Positions 1 through 6,002 of a DNA stretch of 7,003 nt are shown piece after piece (the first letter of the stretch is position 1; each line of letters begins with the position of its first letter). Source of the DNA: Candidatus Latescibacterota bacterium (lineage in GTDB: Bacteria; JAAXHH01; JABIQT01). The position numbers and the translations under genes are program-made. The notes below the pieces were generated by a model. It was not told where the DNA came from and made no database searches. It was given only the letters and a program-made list of their open reading frames with translations. Location of the stretch: positions 1 to 7,003 of the forward strand of contig JABIQT010000907.1 of the NCBI GenBank assembly GCA_018667995.1, in the 5' to 3' direction.

Positions 1-136
1 ATCATAAATGCCTACAGCCCTGGCTCGATATGATATAGAGAGGCGAATTTGAACGATTGATAGTTTACATAAGAATATTATGGGTATAACTGTAAAACGG
101 TTAATATCTTAAGAGTAGAGATAATACAGTCTAAAA
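1..136. other. AT-rich stretch downstream of moeA copy 2, no gene seen
   Basis: Base composition is clearly more AT-rich than the genes. An inverted repeat ACTGTA (89-94) / TACAGT (125-130) encloses a second one, TATCT (105-109) / AGATA (119-123), which could form an interrupted hairpin just after the last stop codon. No T-run follows it on the minus strand, so calling it a terminator would be speculative. Any gene to the left of the window is not visible. Confidence 0.4.
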
Positions 137-1396
137 TCAGCAGTTTCTAGTAAAGCTGTGTACACTGTCACCCCCGAGCAACATTACCTCGACTTCATCA
201 CCGGCTCGGATCAGAGTTTGGTCTTCATGTGTGATGGCGAGGCCGTCAGCCAGAGACATAGATCTTAGTATGCCTGAGCCCTGGGCGCCAGTGGGATTTG
301 CATACAATTGGTTTTCCCGTTCAAAGAGCTGCATGCGTAGAAATTGTTTGCGTCCTTTGGTTTTACCGATATCTCCAAGCAGTTTTGCCCGTACAGTTGG
401 CCGGTAGAGTTTGCTGCCTCCAGACATCTTTATAAGAGCGGGACGGACGAATAACTCAAAGGTTACCATAGCCGCGACGGGATTTCCAGGCAATCCAAAG
501 GCCAGTGTATCCTGGATGGTACCAAATGCAAAAGGGCGACCCGGTGTCATGGCGACCTTCCAGAATTCCATGGTTGTGCCCAGAGCGCCCAGTGCTGATT
601 TAACGAAGTCATATTCTCCGACCGAAACACCGCCGGACGTGATGATGGCATCAGCTGACAACCCGGCTCTGAGCATGGATTCAAGCTCTGTTGGATCATC
701 CCGACTGATACCTAGACGTATGGGTGTCGCACCCGCATCCAACACTTGTGCGGTTAATGAATAGCTATTGCTATCTATGATTCGAGCGTCATAGGTGTCT
801 TCCCCTATATCTGCAATTTCATCACCGGTCGAAAGGATGGCGACTCTTGGACGGCGGTGGACAGAAACGTACGTCTGATTGTTTGATGCCAGTAGTCCAA
901 TTTCTGCCGGGCGTATCCTTGTACCAGCCGGGAGCAATAAGTCCCCCGGTGAAAGGTCCTCACCCGCTCGTCTGAGATCCTTTCCCGCAGGAACAGATTT
1001 CTTTATTGAAACCGTGCTGTCATCTATCTGATCTGTGTCCTCCGAACGAACGACAGCATCGGCTCCTTCCGGAATAGGGGCGCCCGTCATGATTTGGACA
1101 GCCTCCCCTTTTCCTATTCCTCTGGAAGATCGGTATCCGGCAGCGATATGTTCAGTCACGCTGAGTAGTGTGGGTGAAGTATCAGTAGCTGCCGCGACGT
1201 CCGCGGATCGGACGGCATAGCCATCCATAGCGGAATTGTCCCATGGCGGTTGAAGACGCGTAGCTATCACATTCTCAGACATGACTCGGTCCAAGGAAGC
1301 GAACAGATCAAGGCGCTCACTGCTTAACACCTGAACGCTATTCAGTACCGTATCCCTCGCATCTGTTACAGATATAAGGTTTTGTTTCTGGGACAT
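137..1396 (-). CDS. moeA: Molybdopterin molybdotransferase MoeA, copy 2 (diverged paralogue)
   Basis: This 419-residue MoeA homologue has the same domain order as copy 1: DNSAMDGYAVR (53-63), MTGAPIPEGADAVV (103-116), ILSTGDEIAD, SGGVSVGEYDFVK, GLPGNPVA, and a C-terminal domain IV with QGSGILRSM. By eye roughly half the residues match copy 1 in the N-terminal part, so the duplication is old. Cleft residues D58, T104, D147, E193, D233, D263, K280, P303 and P306 match E. coli MoeA, but the E. coli K279 position is T284 (codon ACA at 545-547; MTPGRP versus MKPGKP in copy 1). The frame is open upstream to an ATG at 1468, inside copy 1, but the ATG at 1394-1396 is preferred: it follows AAGAGA, leaves a 10-nt gap after copy 1, and gives the usual family N-terminus. 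It may be redundant, serve another metal such as tungsten, or modulate copy 1; sequence alone does not decide. Confidence 0.93.
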   Translation of the reverse strand: MSQKQNLISVTDARDTVLNSVQVLSSERLDLFASLDRVMSENVIATRLQPPWDNSAMDGYAVRSADVAAATDTSPTLLSVTEHIAAGYRSSRGIGKGEAVQIMTGAPIPEGADAVVRSEDTDQIDDSTVSIKKSVPAGKDLRRAGEDLSPGDLLLPAGTRIRPAEIGLLASNNQTYVSVHRRPRVAILSTGDEIADIGEDTYDARIIDSNSYSLTAQVLDAGATPIRLGISRDDPTELESMLRAGLSADAIITSGGVSVGEYDFVKSALGALGTTMEFWKVAMTPGRPFAFGTIQDTLAFGLPGNPVAAMVTFELFVRPALIKMSGGSKLYRPTVRAKLLGDIGKTKGRKQFLRMQLFERENQLYANPTGAQGSGILRSMSLADGLAITHEDQTLIRAGDEVEVMLLGGDSVHSFTRNC

Positions 1397-1400
1397 ATGT

Positions 1401-1406
1401 TCTCTT
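1401..1406 (-). promoter_or_regulatory. Ribosome binding site that decides the start of moeA copy 2
   Basis: AAGAGA on the minus strand lies in the 10-nt gap between the two moeA genes, 4 nt before the ATG at 1396. It is a modest match, but together with the family alignment it supports this start over the upstream ATG at 1468. Confidence 0.5.
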
Positions 1407-2639
1407 TTAAGGATATGAACGCATGAGAAGGGCGTCGACAAGGCTTCCGGCCGAAACAGAAGTGACACCGGTGTCCACGATTATCAGGCCGTTGGTACCG
1501 GCCATTGAGCTTAGCATTCCTGAGCCCTGGCCCGAAACGGCAGTCGCTATGAAAGAGCCATTGCTATAATTCAACTGGGCTCTGAGGTACTGACGCCTGT
1601 CGCCTCCCGCTTTAATATCATCAGATAGCCTGGCTCTTACGACAGGTAAATGAAGATCTTTATGCCCCATGACCTTCCTTAGCGCAGGGCGAGCAAAGAG
1701 TAGAAACGATACCATGCAGGAGACTGGATTACCCGGAAGACCGAAATACGGTTTGCCGTTAAGAATACCAAAGGCCAGCGGTTTACCGGGTTTCATCCGT
1801 ACCTTCCAGAATTTCATGTCAGCGCCGAGGTCCACCAGGACTTTCTTCACATAATCGTAATCCCCCACGGATACGCCACCCGTTGACAGGATTACGTCGG
1901 CGTGCTGTACGGATAATATGCCTTCCTTTATTGCTTCCTCGGTATCCCCAAGAATCTTAGGAACAATGGGGCTTCCGCCCACGTCCCGGACAAGCGATGC
2001 TAGGGAATAGCTATTGCTATTTACGATTTTACCAGGAGTTAAAGGTTCGTCAATATCTACTATTTCATCGCCTGTTGACAGAATGGCTACTACGGGTCGC
2101 CTATATGTCGTGATGAAGGACTTTTGGAAGGCAGCGAGTAGTCCAATCTCGCCAGGTCCTAAAACAGTATGGTCCAAAAGGACGGCATGGCCCTTCCGAA
2201 CATCCTCCCCGACATATCTGACGTTCTGGCCATCAGTGACAGGTTTTGTTATGCCGACGGCCTTCAATGAATGATCTACGGTATTCTCAACCATTACCAC
2301 AGCATTGGCGCCCGGCGGGACCATGGCGCCGGTCATGATTCGAGAAGCCTGCCCCGTTCCAACCGAATGTACTGGGACTGTACCTGCCGGTATGTCCTCG
2401 CAAACGGACAGCCGACACGGCTCTGCTTCCGTAGCGTTCGCCACATCTTCGAATCGCACTGCATAGCCATCTACGGAGGAGTTGTCGTGTGGTGGAATGT
2501 CGTAATCTGGAGCTACATTCTGAGCCAGTACGCGATTCAGTGATTCAGCGAGAGGCACCCGTTCCACCCCAAGTGTTTGGACCGATGCCAGCACTTTCTC
2601 TTTGGCTTCTTCAACGGTTAACATGCTTTCACTATTCAT
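1407..2639 (-). CDS. moeA: Molybdopterin molybdotransferase MoeA, copy 1
   Basis: MoeA inserts molybdate into adenylylated molybdopterin to form molybdenum cofactor in the cytoplasm. The 410-residue protein has the usual order: domains I/II (DNSSVDGYAVR 52-62; MTGAMVPPGANAVV 102-115), the MoCF-like domain III (ILSTGDEIVD, STGGVSVGDYDYVK, MKPGKP, GLPGNPVS) and a C-terminal domain IV (about 330-410, ending with the QGSGMLSSM region). By alignment with E. coli MoeA the cleft residues are all kept: D57 (D59), T103 (T100), D146 (D142), E192 (E188), D232 (D228), D262 (D259), K279 (K275), K283 (K279), P302 and P305 (P298, P301). Start ATG at 2637-2639 is chosen for the GGGG upstream; ATG at residue 6 is an alternative. 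A second moeA follows after 10 nt. No fused MogA, MobA or DNA-binding domain is present. Confidence 0.94.
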   Translation of the reverse strand: MNSESMLTVEEAKEKVLASVQTLGVERVPLAESLNRVLAQNVAPDYDIPPHDNSSVDGYAVRFEDVANATEAEPCRLSVCEDIPAGTVPVHSVGTGQASRIMTGAMVPPGANAVVMVENTVDHSLKAVGITKPVTDGQNVRYVGEDVRKGHAVLLDHTVLGPGEIGLLAAFQKSFITTYRRPVVAILSTGDEIVDIDEPLTPGKIVNSNSYSLASLVRDVGGSPIVPKILGDTEEAIKEGILSVQHADVILSTGGVSVGDYDYVKKVLVDLGADMKFWKVRMKPGKPLAFGILNGKPYFGLPGNPVSCMVSFLLFARPALRKVMGHKDLHLPVVRARLSDDIKAGGDRRQYLRAQLNYSNGSFIATAVSGQGSGMLSSMAGTNGLIIVDTGVTSVSAGSLVDALLMRSYP

Positions 2640-2754
2640 CAGATCAACTTACCCCACAAATTCGATTCAGACCGAAGATCCTGCAGTGCCAATAAGTAGG
2701 TTTCACTTTGTTGCTGAGAGCGCCTAGAGCTCTGGTGTTTCCTTTTGATAATCT
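2640..2754 (-). other. Intergenic gap between peptidase and first moeA; possible promoter region
   Basis: This 115-nt gap is the largest between genes here. A weak hairpin is visible (AGAGC at 2717-2721 with GCTCT at 2729-2733, 7-nt loop), but no T-run follows on the minus strand, so it is not a convincing intrinsic terminator. TTGGCA occurs on the minus strand, but the hexamer 17 nt downstream (TGAATC) is a poor -10 match. GGGG at 2652-2655 is the likely, somewhat distant (12 nt) ribosome site of moeA. No Moco riboswitch consensus is recognised. Confidence 0.35.
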
Positions 2755-4191
2755 TCACTGCATGAATGCTTCTATTTCATCAATCGTACGAGGTGCATCA
2801 CCGGATAGCAGTTCGTAACCATCCTCGGTGACGAGGACGTCATCTTCAATCCGGACTCCAATTCCCTTATATCGGTCAAAGGCAAGCTTGATGTCTTCCT
2901 TGAAGATCCTGTTCTCAGGAGTGTCACTTAAGAATATCAAGGCATCCTCCCGCACATACACCCCCGGCTCAACAGTCAGGACCATACCTGGTTTGAATTT
3001 CACCGTCCGGTCCCCGACATCGTGCACATCGAGGCCTATAAAATGGCTGGTTCCGTGCATGAACCAAGTGCGGTATTGGTTACCGGAGGTCTCGGTCACA
3101 AGGCCGAGTCTTTTCAGTCCGACCTTCAATACATTCTTAGCCGCGTTGTGGACGTCCTGGATGGTGGCTCCCGGCCGGACTTCCTCAAGACCGGCCACTT
3201 GAGCACGTATCACCAATTGGTATATCGTGCGCTGTTCTGCGGAGAAGATTCCGCCGACAGGAATAGTACGAGTCACGTCTGCAGAATAGTGGCCCACTTC
3301 GGCTCCGATATCCAACAATACCAATTCGCCCGCTGTCATTTGGCGGTTATTCGCCTCATAGTGCAGTGTTGTCGCATTTGGACCAGATCCAATTATTGAC
3401 GGAAATCCCCATTGGGCATTCGCATTCCTATAGGTAGCGTGAATCAGTCCTTCGAGCTCGTATTCGTAAGTCCCGCTCTGTACTGCCACGAGGACTTCAC
3501 GGTGTGCTGTACAAGTTATCTCGACCGCTTTTCTGATTTGACTCAATTCGTATTCAGACTTCACAAGACGACTCTGTCTAAATATTGGAGAAACGTCGTT
3601 TATGCGTACACCGGGCCATTGCGTCATGAGGGAATCAGTCGGGTCAGCGCCTCCAAGCACAATGCGCCCGTTCAATGCGCCACTGTCCGGGAGCAACCAG
3701 ATATTCATCGAGTCCAACGGGCTCTCCTCAACACCCGATTTGCCCAAAACGGCACCCAGGTATACCTCCAGACTGTCAGTTGGCAGAACATGATCAATAC
3801 CCGATATACCCGTAGCTTCCTGTGCACTCAGCATATGCCCTGTCCAGGTCTCTCTAGAGGGATCGCGCCTTGGTAGAAAGAGCGATGTCTCTCCACCAAT
3901 ATCCTCTGATGTCATCAAAAGAGCCGTTCCAGACTGATTGATCCCGGTCAGGTAAAAGAGGTTATTTTCTTGTCGGAATGGGTAATTTACATCGTTGCTA
4001 TATACTCGGGGCAACCCACTTAGCAATAGGACAACGCTGCGCGAACCAGTCTGCCCGATTACCGATGCTCGGCGAATGCCAAATTCTTCGCGGAGATTCC
4101 CGTTTTCGTCGGAGGAATGCGATGTTGGTACGGAAGTGAGAGATATAGCCAGTGTAAAGAGCCACACGGACCATTTTGAGGAAGTCATCAT
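2755..4191 (-). CDS. pepP: Exported Xaa-Pro aminopeptidase (aminopeptidase P, M24B)
   Basis: This enzyme removes an N-terminal residue that is followed by proline, using two metal ions (Mn2+ in E. coli PepP). The 478-residue protein has an N-terminal aminopeptidase-P domain (about 35-205, including PFRQENNLFYLTG and RRDPSRETWTG) and a C-terminal pita-bread catalytic domain (about 210-470). All five metal ligands expected from E. coli PepP are present: D294 and D305 (LLDIGAEVGHYSADVTRT), H383 (HGTSHFIGLDVHD), E408 (TVEPGVY) and E449 (VRIEDD). H379 and H390 match the accessory histidines. Residues 1-26 look like a Sec signal peptide, so it probably acts in the periplasm or outside, unlike cytoplasmic E. 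coli PepP. ATG codons at 4189-4191 and 4186-4188 are both possible starts. No good ribosome site is seen, but the permease stop is only 15 nt upstream, consistent with coupling. Likely role: turnover of proline-containing peptides. Confidence 0.94.
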   Translation of the reverse strand: MMTSSKWSVWLFTLAISLTSVPTSHSSDENGNLREEFGIRRASVIGQTGSRSVVLLLSGLPRVYSNDVNYPFRQENNLFYLTGINQSGTALLMTSEDIGGETSLFLPRRDPSRETWTGHMLSAQEATGISGIDHVLPTDSLEVYLGAVLGKSGVEESPLDSMNIWLLPDSGALNGRIVLGGADPTDSLMTQWPGVRINDVSPIFRQSRLVKSEYELSQIRKAVEITCTAHREVLVAVQSGTYEYELEGLIHATYRNANAQWGFPSIIGSGPNATTLHYEANNRQMTAGELVLLDIGAEVGHYSADVTRTIPVGGIFSAEQRTIYQLVIRAQVAGLEEVRPGATIQDVHNAAKNVLKVGLKRLGLVTETSGNQYRTWFMHGTSHFIGLDVHDVGDRTVKFKPGMVLTVEPGVYVREDALIFLSDTPENRIFKEDIKLAFDRYKGIGVRIEDDVLVTEDGYELLSGDAPRTIDEIEAFMQ

Positions 4192-4206
4192 AGATATGAA
4201 GGTTCG

Positions 4207-5028
4207 CTAATCACGGATGGCCATACGAACCGCCCAGCCGATAAGGAGAGTGACTCCGAACGTACAGACAATGGTAGCACCCGTGGGCAGATCAAGTAAA
4301 TATGACAGCAATACTCCGGCTCCACTGACGAAGGTTCCCATGCACCATCCAATTGCCAATCTGGTTCCCACTCTCTTCGCAAACAGCATGGCAAAGACTG
4401 ATGGCACAATAAGGTAGGAAAATACCAACAGTACACCAGCGATTCCAACAGACGACGTTACCACGAATCCGAACGACACATAGAATAGCAGGTCCCATCG
4501 CCGTACAGACAATCCTTTCCTGTGCGCTTCTTCTGGTTTCGTTGTTATCAGAAGGAACTGCCTGCGGAAAATCCAGTGGAAAATGCCCACGGCGCCGTAG
4601 AGCAGGGCCGTCTTCCCAATTTCGTCCCATGTGACAACCAGAATATTCCCAACCAGCATGTCCTTTATATGCTCAGCGCCTTCTGGCGCCTGGCTCATGG
4701 CTGTCACGGCTAGGGCCGCACTCACCGCATAGACAATTCCAATGACTGCCTCATGGGGAATGTGCCCTCGACGCATCCGCGTAATCGAGAATACACCTGC
4801 TCCGAGAAACGTAAAACCGAGCGACCACCAGTAGGCCCCAGGTCCATGGAGATCAGCACCCCACAAGAACCCGACAGTGCTTCCTAACGCAGCCACTTGA
4901 GCAAGGGAAAGATCCACGAAGATAACACCGCGTTCGACGACATGGAGCCCGAGGTATGTGTGTATGCCTGTCAGAATGAGACTGGCCACGAAAGGTGGCA
5001 GCAGAAAAATCAGAACATCAGATGTCAA
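4207..5028 (-). CDS. Metal ABC transporter permease (ZnuB-like, ABC-3 family)
   Basis: This 273-residue inner-membrane protein is the channel subunit for the preceding binding protein. About eight hydrophobic segments are visible (roughly residues 5-28, 41-57, 64-82, 92-112, 128-150, 180-203, 206-218/222-245 and 250-270). The family-typical motif AGVLLVFSYLIVPS (197-210) and the EAVIGIVYAVSAA stretch (93-105) place it in ABC-3. Near the N-terminus it has VDLSLAQVAALG where the classic ZnuB/MntB form is close to GDALAHS, pointing to a distinct subfamily. The start is TTG (5026-5028), overlapping the upstream TGA in a TTGA arrangement; GGGGT lies 5-6 nt before it and no in-frame ATG occurs near the N-terminus. 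This indicates translational coupling. The ATPase partner, usually adjacent in such operons, is not in the window. Length is normal for the family. Confidence 0.92.
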   Translation of the reverse strand: MTSDVLIFLLPPFVASLILTGIHTYLGLHVVERGVIFVDLSLAQVAALGSTVGFLWGADLHGPGAYWWSLGFTFLGAGVFSITRMRRGHIPHEAVIGIVYAVSAALAVTAMSQAPEGAEHIKDMLVGNILVVTWDEIGKTALLYGAVGIFHWIFRRQFLLITTKPEEAHRKGLSVRRWDLLFYVSFGFVVTSSVGIAGVLLVFSYLIVPSVFAMLFAKRVGTRLAIGWCMGTFVSGAGVLLSYLLDLPTGATIVCTFGVTLLIGWAVRMAIRD

Positions 5029-5038
5029 TTGTTACCCC
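5025..5038 (-). promoter_or_regulatory. TTGA stop/start overlap with GGGG ribosome site
   Basis: On the minus strand a GGGG block (5035-5038) precedes a TTGA in which the TTG start of the permease shares two bases with the TGA stop of the binding protein. The arrangement decides the permease start and suggests that ribosomes finishing the first gene re-initiate on the second. Confidence 0.6.
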
Positions 5039-5969
5039 GGTTTGGCATCACGCCAGCCTCTCTGAAGGTGCTCGCCAAGAGGTTCAGGTTGTAGTCGAAG
5101 AGCGAAAAATAGTCTGTTATCTCTTCGAGGCCGGCGACAGAAGGCATTAATATAAGAACTTTTGCCCCCGTGGCTTTAGCGATGGAGTTCGGGATCTTGA
5201 GATCAAAGTATGGTTCCACGATTATAGTCGGGATTTTGGCCGACTTCATTTGTTGTATGAGCCGCAGCGTATGAGCTGGCGATGGAGGTACTCCGGGTTT
5301 TGGTTCCACGTAACCCACCACCTCAATTCCGTACCGGCTGGCAAAATTGGGCCAAGAATTGTGATAGGTGACAACCTTCATGCCTTTGTAGGGCTCCATA
5401 ATACTATCCCACCTAACGACGGCCTCACGCAATCGATTCAAGAAGCCAGCAAGCCTTGATTGATAAGCCGCGGAATTCTCGGGATCCAATGCAGAGAGTT
5501 TCCGTGCTATATTCTGGGCAATGATGCCACCGTTATCTGGATCAAGCCAGTAATGGGGATTACCGAAGGGGTGGACGTCGCCCATGGAGCGGTTTATCCT
5601 TCCACTTCCCTGTTGTTGAATGACACTACAACCTACCGAGGCGTTCAAAAACCCATCGCCTCCTCCCAGAATTTTACGATTTCTGCTCTGCTGAACCAAT
5701 GCTGGCAGCCAACCAACTTCCAGCTCGAGGCCCACCGCAATTAGGAGGTCAGCCCGTCGAAGCTTCAGCAGGTAACTGGGTTTAGGATTCACAAAATGGG
5801 GGTCCTGATAGCCCAAAGCCATAGACATTACGTCTATATCATCGCCGCCCACCTCGCGTGCCAGAGCAGCCAGATCCTGCGTTGTGGTGATAACGTTTAC
5901 ACGTGCCCCCGCCGTACCAGTTAGATTTGACAAGAACAGAAACACGAATAAGACGTGTCTGAAATTCAT
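5025..5969 (-). CDS. Periplasmic metal-binding protein of a Zn/Mn-type ABC transporter (ZnuA-like, cluster A-I)
   Basis: This 314-residue protein captures a divalent metal in the periplasm and delivers it to the permease encoded next. Residues 1-22 form a signal peptide: a short basic start, a hydrophobic core and an AGA cleavage site before RVNVITT. No Cys follows, so it is soluble rather than a lipoprotein. Likely metal ligands, placed by comparison with the ZnuA/PsaA family, are H58 (in QDPHFVNPKPS), H139 (GNPHYWLDP), H203 (TYHNSW) and an acidic residue near E252/D256 (VEPYFD). H133 in GDVHPFGNPH is an extra histidine close to the site. The His-rich loop typical of enterobacterial ZnuA is absent. 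A GGGAG ribosome site 7 nt before the ATG supports the start. The stop overlaps the permease start. The metal (Zn2+, Mn2+ or Fe2+) cannot be decided from sequence; an oxyanion such as molybdate is unlikely for this fold. Confidence 0.93.
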   Translation of the reverse strand: MNFRHVLFVFLFLSNLTGTAGARVNVITTTQDLAALAREVGGDDIDVMSMALGYQDPHFVNPKPSYLLKLRRADLLIAVGLELEVGWLPALVQQSRNRKILGGGDGFLNASVGCSVIQQQGSGRINRSMGDVHPFGNPHYWLDPDNGGIIAQNIARKLSALDPENSAAYQSRLAGFLNRLREAVVRWDSIMEPYKGMKVVTYHNSWPNFASRYGIEVVGYVEPKPGVPPSPAHTLRLIQQMKSAKIPTIIVEPYFDLKIPNSIAKATGAKVLILMPSVAGLEEITDYFSLFDYNLNLLASTFREAGVMPNRGNN

Positions 5970-5976
5970 ACTATCA

Positions 5977-5981
5977 CTCCC
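5977..5981 (-). promoter_or_regulatory. Ribosome binding site of the metal-binding protein gene
   Basis: On the minus strand GGGAG stands 7 nt before the ATG at 5969, and the following TGAT extends the match to the 16S anti-Shine-Dalgarno sequence. It is the clearest ribosome site in the window and fixes the start of the binding protein. Confidence 0.7.
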
Positions 5982-6002
5982 GTTCGAGAACGCATCATAA
6001 GC

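Noticed and set aside
1397-1468. An N-terminal extension of MoeA copy 2 starting at 1468
   Set aside because: It would overlap the end of copy 1 by 62 nt, the added 24 residues do not resemble a MoeA N-terminus, and a better-placed ATG with AAGAGA exists at 1396.
759-2020. A 16-nt repeat, GAATAGCTATTGCTAT, at 759-774 and 2005-2020
   Set aside because: Both copies encode the same conserved SNSYS peptide in the two MoeA paralogues, so it reflects homology rather than a mobile or regulatory repeat.
2640-2754. Possible Moco riboswitch or terminator before moeA copy 1
   Set aside because: No Moco riboswitch consensus was recognised; the only hairpins are weak and none is followed by a T-run.
2828-3876. 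Three plus-strand open frames of 124-154 codons opposite the peptidase gene
   Set aside because: They lie antisense to a gene with complete catalytic motifs, overlap one another in different frames and show no recognisable domain or clear ribosome site.
4188-4630. Extra minus-strand frames of 86 and 112 codons inside the permease gene
   Set aside because: They are alternative frames of the permease, whose own frame has convincing membrane segments and family motifs.
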